The position numbers and the translations under genes are program-made. Of a DNA stretch of 64,000 nt, positions 1-8,835 are shown piece after piece (the stretch's first letter is position 1; each line of letters begins with the position of its first letter). The notes beneath the pieces were generated by a model. The model saw only the letters and a list, made by a program, of their open reading frames with translations, was not told the DNA's origin and made no database searches. Origin of the DNA: Alentia gelatinosa (Eukaryota; Annelida; Polychaeta; Phyllodocida; Polynoidae); NCBI GenBank assembly GCA_950022655.1, contig OX465589.1, forward strand, positions 29,551,970 to 29,615,969. Reading direction: 5' to 3'.

Positions 1-1470
1 GTAAGGGTTAGGGTTAGGGTTAAGTACAGGGATAGGAATAGGGATAGGGTTAGGGAGAGGGTTAGTGATAGGGATAGGGATAGTGTTAGTGTTAGGGTTA
101 GGGTTGGTGTTGAACTTAAAACGCCCTTCTAACAGTATCCTGCAATACAGGGTTAGGGTTAGGGATAGGGTAGGGTTAGGGTTGGGATAGGGATAGGGTC
201 AGGGTTAGGGTTAGGATAGGGTTAGAGATAGGGCTAGGGATAGGGTTAGGGATAGAGTTAGGGATGGGGATAGGGTTCGGGTTAGGGTTAGGGTTAGGGT
301 TAGAGGGGGTGTCCACCAGATCCCGACTTGAACTGACACGCCCCGATATTGCCCTTCCGATACAAAATCCATATCTTAACAAAATTGTAGAGCTTATCGG
401 GGCAGTTGGTAATTTTCTACGATAACGCTACTGACGCGGCTCAACACGCACCAACGCGAACTGATGCAAAACCTGTATCGCAGTGTATAGATGACTCTTT
501 TAACGGGAAATCATATGAAATAAACGATAGAAAATTACGAAATTTTCAGAATCTGTAGAATATATAATGCTAAAGCGGCTCTGCAAAAATTGTGAAATTT
601 AATAGTAGATAAGGTCTCAAAACGATCATTTTATACTTTAACTGAGGTATCATATAATATTGTTTTGTATCTACAGATAAAATATCAATCTTAAATATGC
701 ATTATTTCTGGAATTATAAAGGAAATATGGTTAATTACACTGGTTGCATCATGAGCTATATCAGGGTGTATCGGGCCCAGGGCACCTTTTTCATGCACCC
801 TCCCAATACGTTACGACGTGCACCGACGTGCACCTACACAAACCGATATGCTACAATATGCCTTGCGAAGTGCTACGATATGGTAATTTTGTATCGCCTC
901 GCGTCGGCTCGTGTCAGCGTTGGTGGGTGCAGGGTCTTAGGGTTAGAGTAAGGTTAGGGTTAGGGTTGGGGTTGAACTTAAAAAGCCATTCTAACAGTAT
1001 CCTGCAGTACAGGTACAGGTACCGCTACAAAAATATTAAGTTCTCTGATGCATTATAGTTTTGAAATGAATTGTTTACTAAACTGTACATCTAGATTTTG
1101 AGAATAATCAAAATTAATGTTAGCGATACACACACCACATGTGTCATTTCCTAGCAACTTTAACTAAATATCCAAGCACAGTCTACCTGAGTCGAGGGCA
1201 GACACTGCAGAATGGATACTCAAAACTCGCTCACATTTTCAGCAAAATTTGAAGCTAAGGTAATATAAATAGTAATAATACTTCCAAAATATTCTACTTC
1301 ATGTATATCCATATTTGCATCTATTAAATACTCAAGTTCAGTACTGGAAAAAAATGGGTCGAATTTGTTGTGGGTCAAGTTCCATTAACGGATCGAGTTT
1401 GTTGTGGGTCGAGTTTTTTATTGATTGATTTCGTTACGGGTCGAGTTTTTGAGTATTCATGAGTGACTCT
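1..1470 (+). repeat. Unit 1, type A (partial)
   Basis: Lacks its first 47 bp, including the perfect TTAGGG run, which lie outside the window. The A-type TTCGGG variant is at 276-281 and CCACCAGATCCC begins at 313. Confidence 0.9.
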
Positions 1471-2996
1471 AATTGGTTAAGGGTTAGGGTTAGGGTTAGG
1501 GTTAGGGTTAGGGTTAGGATAGGGTAAGTGTTAGGGGTAGGGTTAAGTACAGGGATAGGAATAGGGATAGGGTTAGGGAGAGGGTTAGTGATAGGGATAG
1601 GGATAGTGTTAGTGTTAGGATTAGAGTTGGTGTTGAACTTAAAACGCCCTTCTAACAGTATCCTGCAATACAGGGTTAGGGTTAGGGATAGGGTAAGGGT
1701 TAGGGTTGGGATAGGGATAGGGTCAGGGTTAGGGTTAGGATAGGGTTAGGGATAGGGCTAGGGATAGGGTTAGGGATAGAGTTAGGGATGGGGATAGGGT
1801 TAGGGTTAGGGCTAGGGTTAGGGTTAGAGGGGGTGTCAACCAAGCTCCCGACGCGAACTGACGCGCCCTGATATTGCCCTTCCGATACAAAATCCATATC
1901 GTAACAAAATCGTAGAGCTTATCGGGGCAGTTGGTAAGTTTTCTACGATAACGCTACTGATGCGGCTCAACGCGCACCGACGTGAACTGATGCAAAACCT
2001 GTATCGCAGTGTATAGATGACTCTTTTAACGGGAAATCATATGAAATAATCGATAAAAATTTATGAAATTTTCAGAATCTGTAGAATCTATAATGCCAAA
2101 GCGGCTCTGCAAAAATTGTGAAATTTGATAGTAGATAAGGTCTCAAAACGATCATTTTATACTTTAACCGAGGTATCATATAATATTGTTTTGTATCTAC
2201 AGATAAAATATCAATCTTAAATATGCATTATTTATGGAATTATAAAGGAAATATGGGTTATTACACTGGTTGCATCATGAGCTATATCGGGGTGTATCGG
2301 GAACATGGCACCTTTTTCATGCACCCTCCCAATACGTTACGATGCGCACCGACGCGCACCGACGCGAACCGATAGGCTACGATATGCCTTCAGACGTGCT
2401 ACGATATGGTAATTTTGTATCGGCTCACGTCGGCTCGTGTCGGCGTTGGTGGGTGCAGGGTCTTAGGGTTAGAGTTAGGTTAGGGTTAGGGTTGGGGTTG
2501 TACTTAAAACGCCATTCTAATAGTATCCTACAGTACAGGTACAGGTACCGGTACAAAAATATTAAGTTCTCTGATGCATTGTAGTTTTGAAATGAATTGT
2601 TTACTAAACTGTACATCTAGATTTTGAGAATAATCAAAATTAATGTTAGCGATACACACACCACATGTGTCATTTCCTAGCAACTTTAACTAAATATCCA
2701 AGCACAGTCTACCTGAGTCGAGGGCAGACACTGCAGAATGGATACTCAAAACTCGCTCACATTTTCAGCAAAATTTGAAGCTAAGGTAATATAAATAGTA
2801 ATAATACTTCCAAAATATTCTACTTCATGTATATCCATATTTGCATCTATTAAATACTCAAGTTCAGTACTGGAAAAAAATGGGTCGAATTTGTTGTGGG
2901 TCAAGTTCCATTAACGGGTCGAGTTTGTTGTGGGTCGAGTTTTTTATTGATTGATTTCGTTACGGGTCGAGTTTTTGAGTATTCATGAGTGACTCT
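1471..2996 (+). repeat. Unit 2, type B, 1526 bp
   Basis: Five perfect TTAGGG hexamers at 1484-1513. Carries B markers GTCAACC, CGGGAACATGG and TTGTACTTAAAACG. Confidence 0.92.
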
Positions 2997-3636
2997 AATT
3001 GGTTAAGGGTTAGGGTTAGGGTTAGGGTTAGGGTTAGGGTTAGGATAGGGTAAGTGTTAGGGTTAGGGTTAAGTACAGGGATAGGTATAGGGATAGGGTT
3101 AGGGAGAGGGTTAGTGATAGGGATAGGGATAGTGTTAGTGTTAGGGTTAGGGTTGGTGTTGAATTTAAAACGCCCTTCTAACAGAATCCTGCAATACAGG
3201 GTTAGGGTTAGGGATAGGGTAAGGGTTAGGTTTGAATTGTTTACTAAACTGTACATCTAGATTTTGAGAATAATCAAAATTAATGTTAGCGATACACACA
3301 CCACATGTGTCATTTCCTAGCAACTTTAACTAAATATCCAAGCACAGTCTACCTGAGTCGAGAGCAGACACTGCAGGATGGACACTCAAAACTCGCTCAC
3401 ATTTTCAGCAAAATTTGAAGCTAAGGTAATATAAATAGTAATAATACTTCCAAAATATTCTACTTCATGTATATCCATATTTGCATCTATTAAATACTCA
3501 AGTTCAGTACTGGAAAAAAATGGGTCAAATTCGTTGTGGGTCGAGTTCCATTTACGGGTCGAGTTTGTTGTGGGTCAAGTTTTTTATTGATCGATTTCGT
3601 TGCGGGTCGAGTTTTCGAGTATTCATGAGTGACTCT
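2997..3636 (+). repeat. Unit 3, type C short unit, 640 bp
   Basis: Five TTAGGG at 3010-3039. The first hexamer tract and M1 are kept. The sequence then jumps at about 3233 (GGTTAGGTTTG to AATTGTTTAC) straight into the right arm, so the two CpG blocks, the AT block and M2 are missing. Confidence 0.92.
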
Positions 3637-5153
3637 AATTGGTTAAGGGTTAGGGTTAGGGTTAGGGTTAGGGTTAGGATAGGGTAAGGGTTAGGGTTAG
3701 GGTTAAGTACAGGGATAGGAATAGGGATAGGGTTAGGGAGAGGGTTAGTGATAGGGATAGGGATAGTGTTAGTGTTAGGGTTAGGGTTGGTGTTGAACTT
3801 AAAACGCCCTTCTAACAGTATCCTGCAATACAGGGTTAGGGTTAGGGATAGGGTAGGGTTAGGGTTGGGATAGGGATAGGGTCAGGGTTAGGGTTAGGAT
3901 AGGGTTAGAGATAGGGCTAGGGATAGGGTTAGGGATAGAGTTAGGGATGGGGATAGGGTTCGGGTTAGGGTTAGGGTTAGGGTTAGAGGGGGTGTCCACC
4001 AGATCCCGACTTGAACTGACACGCCCCGATATTGCCCTTCCGATACAAAATCCATATCTTAACAAAATTGTAGAGCTTATCGGGGCAGTTGGTAATTTTC
4101 TACGATAACGCTACTGACGCGGCTCAACACGCACCAACGCGAACTGATGCAAAACCTGTATCGCAGTGTATAGATGACTCTTTTAACGGGAAATCATATG
4201 AAATAAACGATAGAAAATTACGAAATTTTCAGAATCTGTAGAATATATAATGCTAAAGCGGCTCTGCAAAAATTGTGAAATTTAATAGTAGATAAGGTCT
4301 CAAAACGATCATTTTATACTTTAACTGAGGTATCATATAATATTGTTTTGTATCTACAGATAAAATATCAATCTTAAATATGCATTATTTCTGGAATTAT
4401 AAAGGAAATATGGTTAATTACACTGGTTGCATCATGAGCTATATCAGGGTGTATCGGGCCCAGGGCACCTTTTTCATGCACCCTCCCAATACGTTACGAC
4501 GTGCACCGACGTGCACCTACACAAACCGATATGCTACAATATGCCTTGCGAAGTGCTACGATATGGTAATTTTGTATCGCCTCGCGTCGGCTCGTGTCAG
4601 CGTTGGTGGGTGCAGGGTCTTAGGGTTAGAGTAAGGTTAGGGTTAGGGTTGGGGTTGAACTTAAAAAGCCATTCTAACAGTATCCTGCAGTACAGGTACA
4701 GGTACCGCTACAAAAATATTAAGTTCTCTGATGCATTATAGTTTTGAAATGAATTGTTTACTAAACTGTACATCTAGATTTTGAGAATAATCAAAATTAA
4801 TGTTAGCGATACACACACCACATGTGTCATTTCCTAGCAACTTTAACTAAATATCCAAGCACAGTCTACCTGAGTCGAGGGCAGACACTGCAGAATGGAT
4901 ACTCAAAACTCGCTCACATTTTCAGCAAAATTTGAAGCTAAGGTAATATAAATAGTAATAATACTTCCAAAATATTCTACTTCATGTATATCCATATTTG
5001 CATCTATTAAATACTCAAGTTCAGTACTGGAAAAAAATGGGTCGAATTTGTTGTGGGTCAAGTTCCATTAACGGATCGAGTTTGTTGTGGGTCGAGTTTT
5101 TTATTGATTGATTTCGTTACGGGTCGAGTTTTTGAGTATTCATGAGTGACTCT
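3637..5153 (+). repeat. Unit 4, type A, 1517 bp
   Basis: Four perfect TTAGGG at 3650-3673, one fewer than B-type units. This A unit is complete and matches unit 1 at offset 3683. Confidence 0.92.
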
Positions 5154-5166
5154 AATTGGTTAAGGG

Positions 5167-5196
5167 TTAGGGTTAGGGTTAGGGTTAGGGTTAGGG
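5167..5196 (+). repeat. Perfect (TTAGGG)5, reference unit
   Basis: Five uninterrupted vertebrate/metazoan-type telomere hexamers, preceded by TAAGGG and followed by TTAGGA. The + strand is G-rich. Four or more GGG runs in a row are compatible with G-quadruplex folding (inference). The equivalent tract in each other unit is given in that unit's entry. Confidence 0.97.
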
Positions 5197-5314
5197 TTAG
5201 GATAGGGTAAGTGTTAGGGGTAGGGTTAAGTACAGGGATAGGAATAGGGATAGGGTTAGGGAGAGGGTTAGTGATAGGGATAGGGATAGTGTTAGTGTTA
5301 GGATTAGAGTTGGT
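5197..5314 (+). repeat. Degenerate telomeric tract 1, reference unit
   Basis: Hexamer-periodic DNA with ATAGGG, TTAGTG, GGAGAG and TTAAGTACAGG variants. The 6-bp phase is mostly kept, so both strands read as open dipeptide repeats. The same variants recur in unit after unit, so they predate array amplification. Confidence 0.9.
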
Positions 5315-5357
5315 GTTGAACTTAAAACGCCCTTCTAACAGTATCCTGCAATACAGG
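5315..5357 (+). repeat. 43-bp module M1, reference unit
   Basis: Starts GTTGAACTTAAAACGCCC and ends CTGCAATACAGG. It interrupts the hexamer tract. A near-identical copy (M2) lies 865 bp downstream in the same monomer; both follow a hexamer tract ending GGGTTGG or similar. Confidence 0.88.
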
Positions 5358-5515
5358 GTTAGGGTTAGGGATAGGGTAAGGGTTAGGGTTGGGATAGGGA
5401 TAGGGTCAGGGTTAGGGTTAGGATAGGGTTAGGGATAGGGCTAGGGATAGGGTTAGGGATAGAGTTAGGGATGGGGATAGGGTTAGGGTTAGGGCTAGGG
5501 TTAGGGTTAGAGGGG
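5358..5515 (+). repeat. Degenerate telomeric tract 2, reference unit
   Basis: About 158 bp of TTAGGG/ATAGGG/GTCAGGG/CTAGGG variants, ending TTAGAGGGGGTGTC. This end is where several hybrid units switch from one type to another. Confidence 0.9.
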
Positions 5516-5700
5516 GTGTCAACCAAGCTCCCGACGCGAACTGACGCGCCCTGATATTGCCCTTCCGATACAAAATCCATATCGTAACAAAATCGTAGAG
5601 CTTATCGGGGCAGTTGGTAAGTTTTCTACGATAACGCTACTGATGCGGCTCAACGCGCACCGACGTGAACTGATGCAAAACCTGTATCGCAGTGTATAGA
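5516..5700 (+). repeat. CpG-bearing block 1, reference unit
   Basis: Holds GACGCGAACTGACGCGCCC-type decamers, and the inverted pair GCCCTGATA / TATCGGGGC (GCCCCGATA in other types) around CGATACAAAATCCATATCG. Parts resemble the reverse complement of CpG block 2. No ORF of interest and no known RNA were recognised. Confidence 0.75.
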
Positions 5701-5950
5701 TGACTCTTTTAACGGGAAATCATATGAAATAATCGATAAAAATTTATGAAATTTTCAGAATCTGTAGAATCTATAATGCCAAAGCGGCTCTGCAAAAATT
5801 GTGAAATTTGATAGTAGATAAGGTCTCAAAACGATCATTTTATACTTTAACCGAGGTATCATATAATATTGTTTTGTATCTACAGATAAAATATCAATCT
5901 TAAATATGCATTATTTATGGAATTATAAAGGAAATATGGGTTATTACACT
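5701..5950 (+). other. AT-rich spacer, reference unit
   Basis: AT-rich single-copy-within-monomer DNA (GAAATCATATGAAATAATCG, CATATAATATTGTTTTG and others). I see no coding potential, hairpin or recognised motif. Confidence 0.7.
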
Positions 5951-6145
5951 GGTTGCATCATGAGCTATATCGGGGTGTATCGGGAACATGGCACCTTTTT
6001 CATGCACCCTCCCAATACGTTACGATGCGCACCGACGCGCACCGACGCGAACCGATAGGCTACGATATGCCTTCAGACGTGCTACGATATGGTAATTTTG
6101 TATCGGCTCACGTCGGCTCGTGTCGGCGTTGGTGGGTGCAGGGTC
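5951..6145 (+). repeat. CpG-rich block 2 with decamer inverted repeat, reference unit
   Basis: Decamers CGACGCGCAC, CGACGCGCAC and CGACGCGAAC follow each other at 10-bp period on +. At 6102-6129 the same motif returns inverted (TCGGCTCACGTCGGCTCGTG). The arms pair at about 19 of 24 positions across a ~45-bp loop that holds two CTACGATATG copies. Confidence 0.75.
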
Positions 6146-6179
6146 TTAGGGTTAGAGTTAGGTTAGGGTTAGGGTTGGG
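6146..6179 (+). repeat. Telomeric tract 3, reference unit
   Basis: Short hexamer tract (TTAGGGTTAGAGTTAGG...) between CpG block 2 and module M2. A-type units have a one-base variant, AGAGTAAGG. Confidence 0.88.
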
Positions 6180-6222
6180 GTTGTACTTAAAACGCCATTC
6201 TAATAGTATCCTACAGTACAGG
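6180..6222 (+). repeat. 43-bp module M2, reference unit
   Basis: Second copy of the M1 module, here beginning GTTGTACTTAAAACGCC and ending CTACAGTACAGG. Other types keep GTTGAAC and CTGCAATACAGG, closer to M1. In unit 42 the TTAA of this module is the mobile-element target. Confidence 0.88.
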
Positions 6223-6564
6223 TACAGGTACCGGTACAAAAATATTAAGTTCTCTGATGCATTGTAGTTTTGAAATGAATTGTTTACTAAACTGTACATC
6301 TAGATTTTGAGAATAATCAAAATTAATGTTAGCGATACACACACCACATGTGTCATTTCCTAGCAACTTTAACTAAATATCCAAGCACAGTCTACCTGAG
6401 TCGAGGGCAGACACTGCAGAATGGATACTCAAAACTCGCTCACATTTTCAGCAAAATTTGAAGCTAAGGTAATATAAATAGTAATAATACTTCCAAAATA
6501 TTCTACTTCATGTATATCCATATTTGCATCTATTAAATACTCAAGTTCAGTACTGGAAAAAAAT
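6223..6564 (+). other. AT-rich right arm, reference unit
   Basis: The best conserved part of the monomer, and kept even in the short C units. It contains the palindrome GTACCGGTAC (broken to GTACCGCTAC in A units), the CACATGTG E-box-like palindrome, and TATAAATA at 6473-6480. No reading frame here is convincing. Confidence 0.75.
6473..6480 (+). promoter_or_regulatory. TATAAATA motif, reference right arm (speculative)
   Basis: A consensus-like TATA box on +, pointing toward the TTAGGG tract of the next unit about 210 bp downstream. It recurs in every unit with a right arm. In AT-rich DNA it may be chance; there is no direct evidence of transcription. Confidence 0.25.
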
Positions 6565-6662
6565 GGGTCGAATTTGTTGTGGGTCAAGTTCCATTAACGG
6601 GTCGAGTTTGTTGTGGGTCGAGTTTTTTATTGATTGATTTCGTTACGGGTCGAGTTTTTGAG
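6565..6662 (+). repeat. GGGTCGAG minisatellite, reference unit
   Basis: Five GGGTCRA-type cores (GGGTCGAATT, GGGTCAAGTT, GGGTCGAGTT and so on) spaced 16, 18, 16 and 32 bp apart, joined by TTGTTGT or TCGTTAC. It lies in every unit directly before the TTAGGG tract, separated by GTATTCATGAGTGACTCT. Confidence 0.85.
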
Positions 6663-6679
6663 TATTCATGAGTGACTCT

Positions 6680-7319
6680 AATTGGTTAAGGGTTAGGGTT
6701 AGGGTTAGGGTTAGGGTTAGGGTTAGGATAGGGTAAGTGTTAGGGTTAGGGTTAAGTACAGGGATAGGTATAGGGATAGGGTTAGGGAGAGGGTTAGTGA
6801 TAGGGATAGGGATAGTGTTAGTGTTAGGGTTAGGGTTGGTGTTGAATTTAAAACGCCCTTCTAACAGAATCCTGCAATACAGGGTTAGGGTTAGGGATAG
6901 GGTAAGGGTTAGGTTTGAATTGTTTACTAAACTGTACATCTAGATTTTGAGAATAATCAAAATTAATGTTAGCGATACACACACCACATGTGTCATTTCC
7001 TAGCAACTTTAACTAAATATCCAAGCACAGTCTACCTGAGTCGAGAGCAGACACTGCAGGATGGACACTCAAAACTCGCTCACATTTTCAGCAAAATTTG
7101 AAGCTAAGGTAATATAAATAGTAATAATACTTCCAAAATATTCTACTTCATGTATATCCATATTTGCATCTATTAAATACTCAAGTTCAGTACTGGAAAA
7201 AAATGGGTCAAATTCGTTGTGGGTCGAGTTCCATTTACGGGTCGAGTTTGTTGTGGGTCAAGTTTTTTATTGATCGATTTCGTTGCGGGTCGAGTTTTCG
7301 AGTATTCATGAGTGACTCT
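6680..7319 (+). repeat. Unit 6, type C, 640 bp
   Basis: Five TTAGGG at 6693-6722; deletion junction GGTTAGGTTTGAATTG as in unit 3. Closes HOR 2. Confidence 0.92.
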
Positions 7320-8835
7320 AATTGGTTAAGGGTTAGGGTTAGGGTTAGGGTTAGGGTTAGGATAGGGTAAGGGTTAGGGTTAGGGTTAAGTACAGGGATA
7401 GGAATAGGGATAGGGTTAGGGAGAGGGTTAGTGATAGGGATAGGGATAGTGTTAGTGTTAGGGTTAGGGTTGGTGTTGAACTTAAAACGCCCTTCTAACA
7501 GTATCCTGCAATACAGGGTTAGGGTTAGGGATAGGGTAGGGTTAGGGTTGGGATAGGGATAGGGTCAGGGTTAGGGTTAGGATAGGGTTAGAGATAGGGC
7601 TAGGGATAGGGTTAGGGATAGAGTTAGGGATGGGGATAGGGTTCGGGTTAGGGTTAGGGTTAGGGTTAGAGGGGGTGTCCACCAGATCCCGACTTGAACT
7701 GACACGCCCCGATATTGCCCTTCCGATACAAAATCCATATCTTAACAAAATTGTAGAGCTTATCGGGGCAGTTGGTAATTTTCTACGATAACGCTACTGA
7801 CGCGGCTCAACACGCACCAACGCGAACTGATGCAAAACCTGTATCGCAGTGTATAGATGACTCTTTTAACGGGAAATCATATGAAATAAACGATAGAAAA
7901 TTACGAAATTTTCAGAATCTGTAGAATATATATGCTAAAGCGGCTCTGCAAAAATTGTGAAATTTAATAGTAGATAAGGTCTCAAAACGATCATTTTATA
8001 CTTTAACTGAGGTATCATATAATATTGTTTTGTATCTACAGATAAAATATCAATCTTAAATATGCATTATTTCTGGAATTATAAAGGAAATATGGTTAAT
8101 TACACTGGTTGCATCATGAGCTATATCAGGGTGTATCGGGCCCAGGGCACCTTTTTCATGCACCCTCCCAATACGTTACGACGTGCACCGACGTGCACCT
8201 ACACAAACCGATATGCTACAATATGCCTTGCGAAGTGCTACGATATGGTAATTTTGTATCGCCTCGCGTCGGCTCGTGTCAGCGTTGGTGGGTGCAGGGT
8301 CTTAGGGTTAGAGTAAGGTTAGGGTTAGGGTTGGGGTTGAACTTAAAAAGCCATTCTAACAGTATCCTGCAGTACAGGTACAGGTACCGCTACAAAAATA
8401 TTAAGTTCTCTGATGCATTATAGTTTTGAAATGAATTGTTTACTAAACTGTACATCTAGATTTTGAGAATAATCAAAATTAATGTTAGCGATACACACAC
8501 CACATGTGTCATTTCCTAGCAACTTTAACTAAATATCCAAGCACAGTCTACCTGAGTCGAGGGCAGACACTGCAGAATGGATACTCAAAACTCGCTCACA
8601 TTTTCAGCAAAATTTGAAGCTAAGGTAATATAAATAGTAATAATACTTCCAAAATATTCTACTTCATGTATATCCATATTTGCATCTATTAAATACTCAA
8701 GTTCAGTACTGGAAAAAAATGGGTCGAATTTGTTGTGGGTCAAGTTCCATTAACGGATCGAGTTTGTTGTGGGTCGAGTTTTTTATTGATTGATTTCGTT
8801 ACGGGTCGAGTTTTTGAGTATTCATGAGTGACTCT
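7320..8835 (+). repeat. Unit 7, type A, 1516 bp
   Basis: Four TTAGGG at 7333-7356. One base shorter than units 1 and 4 because ATATAATGCT is ATATATGCT near 7930, a marker shared with units 13, 17 and 46. Confidence 0.92.

Larger units (their letters stand above)
1..3636 (+). repeat. HOR 1 (A-B-C), left-truncated by window edge
   Basis: Higher-order repeat of units A (1517 bp, first 47 bp outside the window), B (1526) and C (640). It repeats in 3637-7319 at an exact offset of 3683 bp. No indel separates the two copies at any unit boundary. Confidence 0.9.
5154..6679 (+). repeat. Unit 5, type B, 1526 bp (reference monomer)
   Basis: Five TTAGGG at 5167-5196. Its internal parts are annotated separately: hexamer tracts, modules M1 and M2, CpG blocks, AT block, right arm and GGGTCGAG minisatellite. 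Confidence 0.92.
3637..7319 (+). repeat. HOR 2 (A-B-C), 3683 bp
   Basis: Complete three-unit higher-order repeat (1517 + 1526 + 640 bp). It is the shortest HOR form here, and its unit at 5154-6679 is used as the reference monomer for the sub-unit annotation. Confidence 0.9.

Noticed and set aside
176..382. Many open frames of 60-110 codons on both strands with NPNP, IPIP, TLTL, VRVR or GLGL runs
   Set aside because: They arise from 6-bp-periodic telomeric DNA, which stays open in several frames. The same peptides recur in each satellite unit, frames end or begin in spacer DNA, and no domain is recognisable. Not annotated as genes.
3700..3720. GGGTTAA in hexamer tracts as a remnant of a TTAA transposon end
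   Set aside because: It differs from TTAGGG by one base in a tract full of such variants and has no matching inverted repeat nearby.
6640..6665. CENP-B-box-like sequence (TTCGTTACGGG, TTCGTTGCGGG)
   Set aside because: The box needs TTCG and CGGG separated by seven bases. Here the gap is three, so the resemblance is superficial and no centromere claim is made.
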